Of a stretch of 64,000 nt of DNA, positions 1 to 8,890 are shown piece by piece. The notes under the pieces were generated by a model, which was given only the letters and a program-made list of their open reading frames with translations, did not search any database and was not told the origin of the DNA. Numbering within the stretch: position 1 is the stretch's first letter; each line of letters starts with the position of its first letter. Both the position numbers and the translations under genes were made by a program. The DNA is from Campylobacter sp. RM5004 (GTDB taxonomy: Bacteria; Campylobacterota; Campylobacteria; Campylobacterales; Campylobacteraceae), in contig NZ_CP059599.1 in the NCBI RefSeq assembly GCF_022369455.1, positions 1,826,409 through 1,890,408 on the forward strand. The letters are read 5' to 3'.

Positions 1-270
1 TTAAATAACCAAAATTACAATAATCAAAATTTTAATCAAGCAAACAATCAAGGACTATTTAACTCACTTACACAGCAAGGAAATGGTCTTTTTGGCTCTC
101 CTTTAGTTAAAGGGATTTTAATAGGTGCTGCGGTTACTTATTTACTAAGCAATAAAGATGCAAAAGATACTTTAGCAAAAGGCGTTGCGAAATTACAAAA
201 TTTTGCTAGTGCAGCTATTGAAGAGTTTAAAGAGCAAGTAGAAGATGCAAAAGCTTCAATGCAAGAATAA
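1..270 (+). CDS. YtxH-like small protein, 3' end (partial)
   Basis: The frame is open from base 1 to a TAA at 268-270, so the start lies outside the window. The visible 89 residues have an Asn/Gln-rich stretch, a glycine/alanine-rich hydrophobic helix (VKGILIGAAVTYLL) and then a charged amphipathic helix. That is the layout of YtxH-like membrane-anchored proteins, which often accompany metal ATPase genes in Campylobacterota; the family name is my inference. It overlaps the start of the ATPase gene by 26 bases, which implies one transcript. No catalytic motif is visible. Confidence 0.6.
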   Translation, partial: LNNQNYNNQNFNQANNQGLFNSLTQQGNGLFGSPLVKGILIGAAVTYLLSNKDAKDTLAKGVAKLQNFASAAIEEFKEQVEDAKASMQE

Positions 271-2320
271 TTGTAAAATTATTCATCATTCTAAAAATCG
301 TCTTAGAATTAGGCTAAATGACCTAAATAATCTAAGCGATAATCATTTATTAGTAAGCGAGTTTAACCTTAGCTTTTCAGGTATTTTCGTAAGTGTTAAT
401 AATGCTGCAAAAAGTATAGTATTTACAAGCTCAAAAGAGATTACAAAAGAATTAGCTGAAAAAATATTAAGCTTTTTTAGCACTTATAATGTAAAGCAAC
501 TTGCAAAAGCAAAAGAAACTCCTAGCAAGGCTATGATTTATACTTCAGCCTTAGCATTAGCAAATAGCTATAAAACAAATCCTATTTTTGATGCTGCTTT
601 TTCAAAATTAAGTGCTATTCCACTACTTAAAGAAGGTGCTTTAGAACTAGTAAATGAAGGTTTAACTTCTAAAGTTCTTGAAGCTGCTGCGGTTGGAGTA
701 AGCCTAATTAGACAAGATTATAAAGCTGCAAACAGCACAAATCTAATGCTAAGCATAGGTGAATATATAGAAGAAAGTGTTGTGGCAAAAAGCGATGATT
801 TGATAAAAGAACTAGCAAAACCACAAACAACTCATGCTTGGGTAGAATCTAATGGCGAACTTAAAAAAATTAGCGTAAAAGACTTAAAAATAGGCGATAT
901 TGTTGTTGTTGGTCAAGGAGATAGCATTGCAGTTGATGGCTATATTGTTGATGGCGATGCAAGTATTAATCAAGTTTCTATGACAGGAGAAGCCGAAGCT
1001 GTTAGTAAAAGCCGTGGAGATAGGGTTTTAAGTGGGACTGTGGTAGTTGATGGGCGTATTAAAATATGGGCTGAAAGCGTTGGAGAAAACACATCAACCG
1101 CAAAAATCTTGCATTATATGAAAGACTGCTTAGAAGAAAAATCAAAAATAGGTCAAAAAGCTTATAAATTAGCAGATAGCTTAGTTCCTGTTACACTAGG
1201 ACTTGCAGGACTTGCTTATTTATATAAAGGAAGTGCAGCGATGGCTAGCGTTCTTCAAGCTGATTATTCATGCGCTTTAAAATTAGCAACTCCAGTAGCA
1301 TTTAAGAGTGCTATTTCTTATGCAGGAAAAAGACAAATATTACTTAAAGGTAGCACTGCATTAGAGAATTTAAGCTCGGTTGATACCTTTGTATTTGATA
1401 AAACAGGCACTTTAACTCATGGAGATTTAAAGGTTGAAAGCGTTCATGTATTTAGTCCAAAATACGATGAAAAAACCTTGCTAAACCTTAGCGCAAGTGC
1501 TGAAGAGCATTATTTTCACCCTGTTGCAGAAGCCATTGTAAGAGCTGCTAAAGAGCGTGGATTTTCTCATATAAATCACGGAGAAGTAGAATTTATCGTT
1601 GCACATGGGGTAAAAACAAGTATTGATAATGAAGAAGTAATCATAGGCTCAAGACACTTTTTAGAAGATGATGAAGGCGTTGATTTTTCTATTGCAAATG
1701 GCGAGATTAAAGAGCTTTTAGATAAGGGTTTAACTCTTTTATATGTTGCAAAAGCAAAAGAGCTTTTAGGCGTAATCGCTATGAAAGATGAAATAAGACA
1801 CAACGCAAAAGAAGTCCTTACAAAGCTTAAGCAAAACGGCGTAAAAGAGCTAATAATGCTAACAGGCGATATTAAAAGTAGAGCCGAAGAAGTGGCAAAG
1901 GAGCTTGGAATTGATAGAGTTTATTCAGAGCTTTTACCGCAAGATAAAGCAAGTATTTTAGAGCAATTAAAGGCTGAAGGTAAAAAAGTTGCTTTCATAG
2001 GAGATGGCATAAACGACGCTCCATCACTTGTAAAGGCTGATGTTGGTATTTCTATGCAAAAAGGTGCTGATTTAGCAAAAGCAAGTGCTGATATAGGATT
2101 ACTAAGAGATGATTTTGCTTGTATTTTAGAAGCTAAAATGATAGCAAATGAAACTATGAAAAAAATTGATAAAAACTTTAGCACAACCGTTTGGGTGAAT
2201 TCGTTTATATTAGGTGCTGCTACTTTAGGATTTTTAAGCCCTGCCGCAACAGCCTTTGCGCATAACGGAACGACAATAGCACTTCTAGCAAATGCTATAA
2301 AACACAAAAAATTATTTTAA
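245..2320 (+). CDS. P1B-type heavy-metal-translocating P-type ATPase
   Basis: This is an ATP-driven metal transporter of the inner membrane. Seen in the 691 residues: an N-terminal HMA-like region without a CxxC, the actuator loop MTGEAEA, the phosphorylation motif DKTGTLT with the aspartate near residue 385, and the hinge motif GDGINDAPSL near 586. The membrane metal-site motif is SCALK near residue 342, in place of the CPC or SPC of copper, zinc or cobalt pumps. The cargo therefore cannot be assigned by the usual rules. The start used lies inside the preceding gene (26-base overlap). An AT-rich, repeat-bearing region follows. Confidence 0.9.
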   Translation: MQKLQCKNNCKIIHHSKNRLRIRLNDLNNLSDNHLLVSEFNLSFSGIFVSVNNAAKSIVFTSSKEITKELAEKILSFFSTYNVKQLAKAKETPSKAMIYTSALALANSYKTNPIFDAAFSKLSAIPLLKEGALELVNEGLTSKVLEAAAVGVSLIRQDYKAANSTNLMLSIGEYIEESVVAKSDDLIKELAKPQTTHAWVESNGELKKISVKDLKIGDIVVVGQGDSIAVDGYIVDGDASINQVSMTGEAEAVSKSRGDRVLSGTVVVDGRIKIWAESVGENTSTAKILHYMKDCLEEKSKIGQKAYKLADSLVPVTLGLAGLAYLYKGSAAMASVLQADYSCALKLATPVAFKSAISYAGKRQILLKGSTALENLSSVDTFVFDKTGTLTHGDLKVESVHVFSPKYDEKTLLNLSASAEEHYFHPVAEAIVRAAKERGFSHINHGEVEFIVAHGVKTSIDNEEVIIGSRHFLEDDEGVDFSIANGEIKELLDKGLTLLYVAKAKELLGVIAMKDEIRHNAKEVLTKLKQNGVKELIMLTGDIKSRAEEVAKELGIDRVYSELLPQDKASILEQLKAEGKKVAFIGDGINDAPSLVKADVGISMQKGADLAKASADIGLLRDDFACILEAKMIANETMKKIDKNFSTTVWVNSFILGAATLGFLSPAATAFAHNGTTIALLANAIKHKKLF

Positions 2321-2331
2321 TTTTTGTATTA

Positions 2332-2383
2332 AAATTCCTATTTCAAATTCCAAGAAATTTTCAAAGAATTTGAATTAGGATTT
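2332..2383. repeat. Dispersed ~50-bp palindrome, full copy
   Basis: The left arm AATTCCTATTTCAAATTC is mirrored by GAATTTGAATTAGGATTT across a 15-base loop. It lies right after the ATPase stop codon. The loop is nearly the reverse complement of the loop in the copy at 8696-8760, so loop and arms are one element. Confidence 0.8.
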
Positions 2384-2488
2384 TAAGTTAAAGAACGAGA
2401 TTAAAAAAATTAGGCTTTTAAGTAATTAATTTTATATATTTTATTTCTACAAATAATTCAAAAAAAATAGCCTTATAAACTACAATTT

Positions 2489-2541
2489 CACTCTCATTAC
2501 TCTTTTAATCAGGTTTTAGTCTAATTAAAAGTAATCTTAAT
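2489..2541 (+). repeat. CACTC-type palindromic element, decayed copy
   Basis: It starts CACTCTCATTACTC. The arms TTACTCTTTTAATCAG and CTAATTAAAAGTAA flank the centre. The right-hand GAGTG end is lost. The stem sequence is of the same type as the copy at 8417-8475. Confidence 0.6.
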
Positions 2542-2561
2542 AATGCTTACATAAATAATAC

Positions 2562-2607
2562 AAGTTTCAAATTCCAATAAGTTTTAAAGAATTTGAATTA
2601 GGAATTA
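2562..2607. repeat. Dispersed ~50-bp palindrome, full copy
   Basis: TTTCAAATTC, a 14-base loop, then GAATTTGAATTAGGAATT. It belongs to the same family as 2332-2383 and lies in the flagellin flank. Confidence 0.75.
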
Positions 2608-2734
2608 AGTATTTAAAAATAATTAAAATCGTTTATTATAAAAACTATAAAAGCACTATTTTTAACAACTTTTTTACTTCTTAAAACTATTTCAAATTCT
2701 AAAATTTAATTAAAATAAAAAACAATTCCTACCT

Positions 2735-2800
2735 ATTCACTCGCGTTATTATTAGCGATTTATTTGCTAGTTTGTAATAATAGTCTCAAGAGTGGTGAAT
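2735..2800 (+). repeat. CACTC-type palindromic element
   Basis: The ends ATTCACTC and GAGTGGTGAAT are inverted. The internal stem is built from ATTATTAGC and GCTAGTTTGTAATAAT, and the left arm looks shortened relative to the copies at 8544 and 27422. The conserved AGTCTCAA precedes the closing GAGTG. Confidence 0.75.
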
Positions 2801-2934
2801 TAATAAAACAAATAATTTCAAATTCTTTTTACTTTTCTTTGTTTTTGATAATAAGAGCGAATAAGTAAGGATTGTTATTTATTTTTTTAATTTTGATTTT
2901 AATTAAATTTTAAAGTTTGAAATAATTTTAAGAA

Positions 2935-2962
2935 GTAAAAAAGGTGCTAAGAATAGCACCTT
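2935..2962 (-). terminator. Rho-independent terminator of silent flagellin 1
   Basis: On the minus strand AGGTGCTA-TTCT-TAGCACCT is followed by a T run. It lies about 20 bases after the flagellin stop and is almost identical to the terminator at 8313-8338. Confidence 0.8.
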
Positions 2963-2983
2963 TAAATATTGTTTTAATTATTA

Positions 2984-5101
2984 CTATTGTAATAATCTCA
3001 TTACGTTTTGTTGAACAGCGTTAGCTTGGCTCATTGCATAAACACCTGATTGAGCTAATATTTGGTGCTTACTAAATGTAGCACTTTCTTCTGCAAAGTC
3101 AACATCTCTAATATTACTTTCAGCAGCTTTAACGTTTACTTGAGTAACTGAAATATTATTTACAGTTGAAACAAGTTGGTTTTGCACAGAACCAAGGTCT
3201 GAACGAATTGCTTCAAGAGCTTTTTGAGCAGTTTCAGCAATGTTCATCATAGCTTGAGCACCTTTTAGAGTCATTACACCTGCTGCGTAGCCGTTAGTAT
3301 GGTCTACTTCTGCAGCTAATCCATCTATAGTTGTTCCTGTATTCATCCATTCTTCACTATTAAAGCCCATTGCATCTGCTAAGTCTTTATCTATTGTTGA
3401 GTTTGTTTCTCTTAGTGAAATTGTTTTTTCACTAACGTTTTTATCATAACCTATAGCAGCGGTTACATTTGCTCCGGCACCATTTTGTGCCTCTATTTGA
3501 ATATCTTTACCATTATTTGAAACTAAACTTAATCTTCCAAAATTAACTGAATTTTGTTCACTTAAACCAACAATGCTACTCATGCCTAATGGAGTATTAG
3601 CTGCTTTAATCCAACCATCAACTTTTGCCATAGCAGCATCTATACCTAACGCACTACCTGCAGCTGTAGCAGAACCTGCATTTGTAAAATTATTTGCTAA
3701 ATCTGCTTGATTCAAATTATTTTTTTGTGATATTAATTCTTTTTTTAATGCTTCTAAATTAGTTTTTAACTCATCCATGTTTTTAGAGTTATTGACTGCA
3801 TCTAATTGAGTTGTTACATTAGGGTCAGTAACACCTGTTAAACCACCTGTAATATCTAAGCCTAAGGCAGCTCCAAATTGACCTTGGTTATTAACTTGAC
3901 CAGCCATAGCATTTAACGCTTCTTGTTCTGCTGTTTTAGAAATAATATCAAATTGCCCTTGTCCTTCAAGCTTTTGTTTTAAATTTGAATAACTATCTGT
4001 ATTGGCTGCATTATTTGTAATAGCATTTGTGATATCAAGGCCATTAGCAGCTGTTGCTTGTCCAGTCATTGCACCAGCACCATCAAAAATTCCAGTAATT
4101 CCATTTGCTGTTCCTGTTGGGATTATTACGGCATTAGCTGCATCAGTTAATTTTTGTGTAGGTGTTCCAAATGTTCCATCTGTGATATTAATTCCCCTAC
4201 CATCTCTATTGTTTAGTACAAGTCTACCCTTACTATCAACCGAAGCTTCTACTCCTGTTTGATCTTTAACTGAGTTAATAGCAGCTCTAAGCGCTCCGTT
4301 TCCGTCTTTGTCTTTAACTTCAATCTTACCGATTTTTACACCATTAATTGTAAAATCTTCAGTAGTTGAACCCGCTTTAATTGTTTGAGCAAATACTGTT
4401 TCAGTAGTTACACTTGCTTTTACACCCGTCTTATCACTAGCCTTGTTAATAGCTTCTGCTAAAGCACCTAAGCCTTGACCAGCTTTAATTACAGGACGAT
4501 TATTAGCATCTTTATCTGCCATTTTAACTGGTTCTAGCGTAATATCGTTTATGCCATCTACGTTTTTGAATGTTATAGTTACATTACCATCATCTAAATT
4601 AGCCAAATCCGCCGCCCTCACATTATGCCCAGTCTCAAACCTAGTTAAACCAATCTTATCACTTGTAGTTGCCCCAATACTAGCCTTAACAGTCTCATTT
4701 GAATAAGCACCAATTTGAAACTCCTTATTTGAAAACGTTCCAGATAGTAGCTTTTGACCGTTAAATGATGTAGTATTACCAATATTATCAAGCTCTTCCA
4801 TAAGTCTTGAAATATCAGCTTGAAGCGCCTTTCTTGTCTCAGTTGTTTGACCATCTTGAGCTGATTGAATAGCTTTATTCTTAATAGTTTCAAGTATTTT
4901 AATTTGCTCATCCATAGCCTTATCAGCTGTTTGAATAATACCAATAGCATCATTAGCATTCATAATAGCCTTACCAAGTGAACTAGCTTGACTTCTTAAG
5001 CTATCTGCAATTGCCATACCTGAAGCATCATCAGCAGCACTATTAATTCTAAAACCTGAGTTTAGCTTTGAAAGTGAGCTATCAATAGCTCTATTGTTCA
5101 T
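2984..5101 (-). CDS. Flagellin, 5'-truncated silent cassette 1
   Basis: This is a filament-protein gene lacking its first 23 codons. The first usable ATG corresponds to Met24 of the complete copy at 5610. Upstream in frame there are a few non-initiator codons and then a TAA. Residues 1-160 and the last ~80 are nearly identical to the other two copies; the centre (about 165-620) differs. It has no sigma28 promoter and no RBS. Since the missing N-terminal D0 segment is needed for export and polymerisation in flagellins generally, I infer a donor cassette rather than an expressed gene. The C-terminus is intact ([11 protein letters not shown]) and a terminator follows. Confidence 0.85.
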   Translation of the reverse strand: MNNRAIDSSLSKLNSGFRINSAADDASGMAIADSLRSQASSLGKAIMNANDAIGIIQTADKAMDEQIKILETIKNKAIQSAQDGQTTETRKALQADISRLMEELDNIGNTTSFNGQKLLSGTFSNKEFQIGAYSNETVKASIGATTSDKIGLTRFETGHNVRAADLANLDDGNVTITFKNVDGINDITLEPVKMADKDANNRPVIKAGQGLGALAEAINKASDKTGVKASVTTETVFAQTIKAGSTTEDFTINGVKIGKIEVKDKDGNGALRAAINSVKDQTGVEASVDSKGRLVLNNRDGRGINITDGTFGTPTQKLTDAANAVIIPTGTANGITGIFDGAGAMTGQATAANGLDITNAITNNAANTDSYSNLKQKLEGQGQFDIISKTAEQEALNAMAGQVNNQGQFGAALGLDITGGLTGVTDPNVTTQLDAVNNSKNMDELKTNLEALKKELISQKNNLNQADLANNFTNAGSATAAGSALGIDAAMAKVDGWIKAANTPLGMSSIVGLSEQNSVNFGRLSLVSNNGKDIQIEAQNGAGANVTAAIGYDKNVSEKTISLRETNSTIDKDLADAMGFNSEEWMNTGTTIDGLAAEVDHTNGYAAGVMTLKGAQAMMNIAETAQKALEAIRSDLGSVQNQLVSTVNNISVTQVNVKAAESNIRDVDFAEESATFSKHQILAQSGVYAMSQANAVQQNVMRLLQ

Positions 5102-5126
5102 AGAAGCATTAGCGTGAGCGCTTAAT

Positions 5127-5151
5127 GGTGGGGGAGTTTGATTAATTTAGT
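5127..5151 (-). repeat. 25-bp leader shared by both silent flagellins
   Basis: On the minus strand this reads CTAAATTAATCAAACT followed by CCCCCACCA. It is joined directly to the flagellin reading frame at codon 12 (TTAAGCGCTCAC). The same 25 bases at the same junction occur at 24499-24523, but not before the expressed copy. The in-frame TAA inside it blocks read-through from upstream. Confidence 0.85.
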
Positions 5152-5407
5152 TATAGCAAACTCTAAAAAACACAAGCTCCAAAAAGCCCTATTTTTTAGC
5201 TATTTTAAAGACATAGCATGATTTTACATATATGATTAGCCATTATTTATATTTAGTTTTATTAGAACGATGCTTTATAGGCTAAAATCCTTTACAGCTT
5301 CATTAAAATAACCACAAATATTTCACTATTTTCACAAGTTTTTCACAAAATCCTAAATCCTATTTCAAATTCCGTGCAATTTTTTAAAATTTACCCCACA
5401 CGTTTGG

Positions 5408-5431
5408 TTAGCTCGTTTAAAAACGAGCTAA
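5408..5431. repeat. Perfect hairpin upstream of the flagellin promoter
   Basis: TTAGCTCGTTT, AA, AAACGAGCTAA gives an 11-bp perfect stem. It could insulate the promoter from read-through; there is no convincing T run. Confidence 0.6.
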
Positions 5432-5436
5432 CACAA

Positions 5437-5480
5437 GGCTTTTTACGATTTTTTCCTAACAGAAAAAATCACAAAAAGCC
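5437..5480. repeat. Long imperfect hairpin upstream of the flagellin promoter
   Basis: GGCTTTTTACGATTTTTTC pairs with GAAAAAATCACAAAAAGCC, a 19-bp stem with two mismatches and a short loop. It lies about 50 bases before the sigma28 promoter. Confidence 0.6.
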
Positions 5481-5530
5481 ATTTAAATTCAAAATTTCAT
5501 AAAATTTTTAAAAATTTTTCAATTTACCCC

Positions 5531-5557
5531 TAAAGTTATTTTTTGCTACACCGATAT
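5531..5557 (+). promoter_or_regulatory. Sigma28 (FliA) promoter of the expressed flagellin
   Basis: TAAAG at 5531-5535 and CCGATAT at 5551-5557 fit the Campylobacter sigma28 consensus (TAAAG-N15/16-CGATAT). It is the only such promoter in front of any of the three flagellin copies. The 5' leader then holds two AAGGA motifs (5572-5576 and the RBS at 5598-5603). Confidence 0.85.
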
Positions 5558-5609
5558 AGTTGTAACTTGATAAGGAAATCAAGACAATTATTTTTTTAAG
5601 GAGAAAATT

Positions 5610-8231
5610 ATGGGATTCAGAATTAACACAAACGTTGCTGCATTAAGCGCTCACGCTAATGCTTCTATGAACAATAGAGCTATTGATAGCTCACTTTCAA
5701 AGCTAAACTCAGGTTTTAGAATTAATAGTGCTGCTGATGATGCTTCAGGTATGGCAATTGCAGATAGCTTAAGAAGTCAAGCTAGTTCACTTGGTAAGGC
5801 TATTATGAATGCTAATGATGCTATTGGTATTATTCAAACAGCTGATAAGGCTATGGATGAGCAAATTAAAATACTTGAAACTATTAAGAATAAAGCTATT
5901 CAATCAGCTCAAGATGGTCAAACAACTGAGACAAGAAAGGCGCTTCAAGCTGATATTTCAAGACTTATGGAAGAGCTTGATAATATTGGTAATACTACAT
6001 CATTTAACGGTCAAAAGCTACTATCTGGAACGTTTTCAAATAAGGAGTTTCAAATTGGTGCTTATTCAAATGAGACTGTTAAGGCTAGTATTGGGGCAAC
6101 TACAAGTGATAAGATTGGTTTAACTAGGTTTGAGACTGGGCATAATGTGAGGGCGGCGGATTTGACGGGTAGTGTAAGTGTTACCTTTAAAAACGTTGAT
6201 GGTATCAATGATGTAACTATTGAAAAGGTTCAATTAACTAATGGTAAAGGTGATACTAGTGCTACTACAGGTCTAGGTGCACTAGCAGAAGCAATTAACA
6301 AGGCTAGTGATAAGACAGGGATTAAAGCAAGTGTAACTGCTCAAACAGTGTTTGAACAACCTATTAAAGCAGGTGAGACTACTTCAAACTTCTCAATTAA
6401 TGGCGTTAAGATTGGAACAGTAAATGTTCAAGAAAAAGATGCTAACGGTGCTTTAAGAGCAGCTATTAATGCTGTAAAAGATCAAACAGGGGTTGAAGCT
6501 TCTGTAGATACTAAAGGAAGACTTGTTTTAGCTAACAGAGATGGTAGAGGTATTAAGGTTGAGGATAATGTGAGCCAAGCTTTACCTGCGTCTGATATGC
6601 ATAGTTTAGTAGTAAGAGATACTACAACAGGTAACTTTAAAAAAGGTGTGGATTTAAATTTAGCAGATACTTGGACAACAGCTAATAATACAAACGGTTC
6701 TATTCTTGTTAAAGAAAATACGTTTGCAGATGTTAAGAATGCTCATGGAGTGCAAGATGCGGCTATTTATGCTGATGGTGTTGCTAAGGCTAAGGCGGCA
6801 TTCCAAAATTCTAAGGTAGCTGATTTATATAATGAATTTAATAAAACTATTGATGGTGCCATTAAAACATTTAGCGAAACAGTTACTAATGCATTGGCTA
6901 CTTTCAAGGCTGCGGATGCAGAAACCCCAACAGACGCAACCAGTCTTTTAAATAAAGTAGCGGCAGATAGTGCAGTATCTGCTATGGTAGATGCGCTAAA
7001 AAAAGGTGATTTAGCTGATTTTTCTACTAAGATGACAGCATTCAAAGGTACATATGAAGCAACTCAAGGTACAGCATATGGTGTTTTAGAGCCAGCAATT
7101 AATACTGCCTTACAAACTTTAAATGACGCTATAGATACTGCCGGAAAAGCATTCTTAAAAGATAAACTAAAAGATATAAATACAGCTAATGGTGATGGTA
7201 AAATATTAGCCGATGCAGCAGGAGCACTAGTAGGTGTAACAGCTCCTATACAAAATGCTGCTAATGCAACTGTTGATAATATGGCAGATGTTATTGGCGC
7301 AATAAATACATTTAAGACAGATGGCGGTGCTGTAGCTGCTTCAGGATTAAATCTAAGAGACCTAGCAGCTACCGCTACAGGTGCATTAAATCTATCTTTA
7401 AACGGAGCTGCAGGTAATACTGATCCGGTAGCTAAAGATATCGTTGATAGCTTTAAAGAATTAAGAGCTCAAACAACAGTAGATGGTGCTAATGCAAAAA
7501 TAGATGAAATCACTAAAAAACTTGAAAAAGTAATAAACGCAGCTGATGGTAAAACTATGGATACTAAAGAAGCTCAACAAGGTATGATAGCTCATGCTTA
7601 TATGCAGTTTTTTGAAGGGCTTAAGGCTGGTATGAATGAACCTGATAAAGCAGGTTTATCAAGTATCGTTGGCTTAAATACCGAAAACAGCACAAACATG
7701 GGAAGATTAAGCTTAGTTGCAAACAATGGTAGAGATATTCAAGTTGAAGTTAAAGATGCTAATGGCTTTACTACAAACTCAGCTATCGGCTATGATAAGA
7801 ACGTTAGTGAAGCAACAGTAAGCTTAAGAGAAACAAATGCTACTATTAATAAAGCTCAAGCAGATGCAATGGGCTTTAATGCTAATGAATGGCAAGCAGG
7901 AGATAACGGCGATAACCAAAACGGCTACGCAGCAGGCGTTATGACATTAAAAGGCGCTCAAGCTATGATGAATATTGCAGAAACTGCTCAAAAAGCTCTT
8001 GAAGCAATTCGTTCAGACCTTGGTTCTGTTCAAAACCAACTTGTTTCAACTGTAAATAATATTTCAGTTACTCAAGTAAACGTTAAAGCTGCTGAAAGTA
8101 ATATTAGAGATGTTGACTTTGCAGAAGAAAGTGCTACATTTAGTAAGCACCAAATACTAGCTCAATCAGGTGTTTATGCAATGAGCCAAGCTAACGCTGT
8201 TCAACAAAACGTAATGAGATTATTACAGTAG
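5610..8231 (+). CDS. flaA: Flagellin, complete expressed copy
   Basis: This is the filament subunit exported by the flagellar type III system. The 873 residues are much longer than the ~570 of C. jejuni FlaA. The N-terminus [18 protein letters not shown] and the C-terminus ending [10 protein letters not shown] are the conserved D0/D1 helices. An extra Ala-rich variable block occupies about residues 330-690. It has a sigma28 promoter, an AAGGAG RBS 6 bases before ATG, and two terminators after it. Bases 5643-6148 are identical to both silent copies; the +1-frame translation of that segment is also identical in all three, so synonymous sites match too. Gene conversion is the simplest explanation. 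The symbol is by analogy. Confidence 0.93.
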   Translation: MGFRINTNVAALSAHANASMNNRAIDSSLSKLNSGFRINSAADDASGMAIADSLRSQASSLGKAIMNANDAIGIIQTADKAMDEQIKILETIKNKAIQSAQDGQTTETRKALQADISRLMEELDNIGNTTSFNGQKLLSGTFSNKEFQIGAYSNETVKASIGATTSDKIGLTRFETGHNVRAADLTGSVSVTFKNVDGINDVTIEKVQLTNGKGDTSATTGLGALAEAINKASDKTGIKASVTAQTVFEQPIKAGETTSNFSINGVKIGTVNVQEKDANGALRAAINAVKDQTGVEASVDTKGRLVLANRDGRGIKVEDNVSQALPASDMHSLVVRDTTTGNFKKGVDLNLADTWTTANNTNGSILVKENTFADVKNAHGVQDAAIYADGVAKAKAAFQNSKVADLYNEFNKTIDGAIKTFSETVTNALATFKAADAETPTDATSLLNKVAADSAVSAMVDALKKGDLADFSTKMTAFKGTYEATQGTAYGVLEPAINTALQTLNDAIDTAGKAFLKDKLKDINTANGDGKILADAAGALVGVTAPIQNAANATVDNMADVIGAINTFKTDGGAVAASGLNLRDLAATATGALNLSLNGAAGNTDPVAKDIVDSFKELRAQTTVDGANAKIDEITKKLEKVINAADGKTMDTKEAQQGMIAHAYMQFFEGLKAGMNEPDKAGLSSIVGLNTENSTNMGRLSLVANNGRDIQVEVKDANGFTTNSAIGYDKNVSEATVSLRETNATINKAQADAMGFNANEWQAGDNGDNQNGYAAGVMTLKGAQAMMNIAETAQKALEAIRSDLGSVQNQLVSTVNNISVTQVNVKAAESNIRDVDFAEESATFSKHQILAQSGVYAMSQANAVQQNVMRLLQ

Positions 8232-8242
8232 TAATAATAGAA

Positions 8243-8271
8243 GTTTTTAAGGTGCTTGTCGCCTTAAAAAC
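8243..8271 (+). terminator. Hairpin after the expressed flagellin
   Basis: GTTTTTAAGG and CCTTAAAAAC form a perfect 10-bp stem 11 bases after the stop. A second small palindrome (GTTATTAC-AATA-GTAATAAC) follows. It may act as a processing or stabilising stem in front of the main terminator. Confidence 0.6.
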
Positions 8272-8312
8272 GACTAAGGTTATTACAATAGTAATAACTG
8301 AATTAAACTATA

Positions 8313-8338
8313 AAGGTGCTACTCTTAGTACCTTTTTT
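8313..8338 (+). terminator. Rho-independent terminator of the expressed flagellin
   Basis: AAGGTGCTA-CTCT-TAGTACCTTTTTT. It matches the silent copy's terminator at 2935-2962 except for a few bases. Confidence 0.8.
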
Positions 8339-8416
8339 ACTTCTTAAAACTATTTCAAACTTTAAAATCTAATTAAAATAAAAAATAAAATAAGTAAATA
8401 ACAATCATTACTTATT

Positions 8417-8475
8417 CACTCTTATTGCTCTTTTAATTAGGCTTTAGTCTAATTAAAAGAGCAGTCTCTAGAGTG
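8417..8475 (+). repeat. CACTC-type palindromic element
   Basis: CACTC at 8417 and GAGTG at 8471-8475 enclose a stem TGCTCTTTTAATTAG / CTAATTAAAAGAGCA. AGTCTCTA precedes the GAGTG. The stem differs from that of the copies at 2735, 8544 and 27422, yet still pairs. Confidence 0.75.
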
Positions 8476-8499
8476 GTTAAAACAAAGAAAAATAAAAAA

Positions 8500-8524
8500 G
8501 AATTTGAAATAGGAATTTGAAATT
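8500..8524. repeat. Dispersed repeat, half copy
   Basis: GAATTTGAAATAGGAATTTG is the right-arm consensus of the dispersed palindrome. It lies between two CACTC-type elements. Confidence 0.7.
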
Positions 8525-8543
8525 ACTTTTTTTATTAATTCAC

Positions 8544-8607
8544 CACTCTTGAGACTATTATTACAAACTAGCAAATAAATTGCTAGTGTGTAATAATAAT
8601 GCGAGTG
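8544..8607 (-). repeat. CACTC-type palindromic element
   Basis: CACTC...GAGTG ends with a long internal stem from ATTATTACAAACTAGC and GCTAGTGTGTAATAAT. It is in the opposite orientation to the copies at 2735 and 8417, and almost identical to 27422-27485. Confidence 0.78.
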
Positions 8608-8695
8608 AATATTTAAAGTTTATAATGCTAATGAGTAAAAGTTGTTAAAATAGTGCTTTTATGGTTTTTATTACAAATAATTTTAATTGTTTTTA

Positions 8696-8760
8696 AATAC
8701 CTAATTCTTATTTTAAATTCTTTGAAATTTTCTTGGAATTTGAAATAGGAATTAGGTATT
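8696..8760. repeat. Dispersed palindrome, longest full copy
   Basis: Arms of 25 bases starting AATACCTAATTC and ending GAATTAGGTATT pair with two mismatches around a 15-base loop. It is the best reference copy of the family in this window. Confidence 0.82.
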
Positions 8761-8890
8761 TATATTATTTGCTTAATATTAAAACTGCTCTTTTAATTAA
8801 AATAAACATTAAGGGCTAAAATTTTAAAATTTTATGCATAATTTAGTAAAAGTTTAAATATCAAATTTCTAATTCAAATTCTTTAAATCA

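Larger units (their letters stand above)
2480..2983. repeat. Left arm of a large inverted repeat around the flagellin pair
   Basis: Read as its reverse complement, this stretch parallels 8310-8790 segment by segment: terminator hairpin, TTACTTCTTAAAA, TTTCAAACTTTAAAAT, palindromic elements, then AAGTTGTTAAAAATAGTGC. There are insertions and deletions between the arms. Together they enclose the head-to-head flagellin genes. No gene is seen between 2321 and 2983. Confidence 0.75.
5152..5530. other. AT-rich intergenic region between head-to-head flagellins
   Basis: No ORF or RNA gene is recognised. It holds one half-copy of the dispersed repeat (about 5356-5375) and two strong hairpins at 5408-5431 and 5437-5480. 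No sigma28-like CGATAT is seen on the minus strand toward flagellin 1. Confidence 0.6.
8310..8790. repeat. Right arm of the inverted repeat around the flagellin pair
   Basis: It parallels the reverse complement of 2480-2983: terminator, TTACTTCTTAAAA, TTTCAAACTTTAAAAT, a CACTC element, CCACTCTTGAGAC..., then AGTTGTTAAAATAGTGC and a dispersed palindrome. No gene is seen between 8232 and 8890. Confidence 0.75.

Noticed and set aside
2735-2800. CACTC-type palindromes as integron attC sites or IS200/IS605 ends
   Set aside because: There are no GTTRRRY/RYYYAAC core sites, no TTAC-type cleavage signature and no integrase or transposase in the window.
5809-6123. 104-codon ORF in a second frame of all three flagellins with the same translation
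   Set aside because: It exists only because the flagellin 5' segments are identical at DNA level. It has no RBS and its composition is that of a shadow frame. It was used only as evidence of synonymous-site identity.
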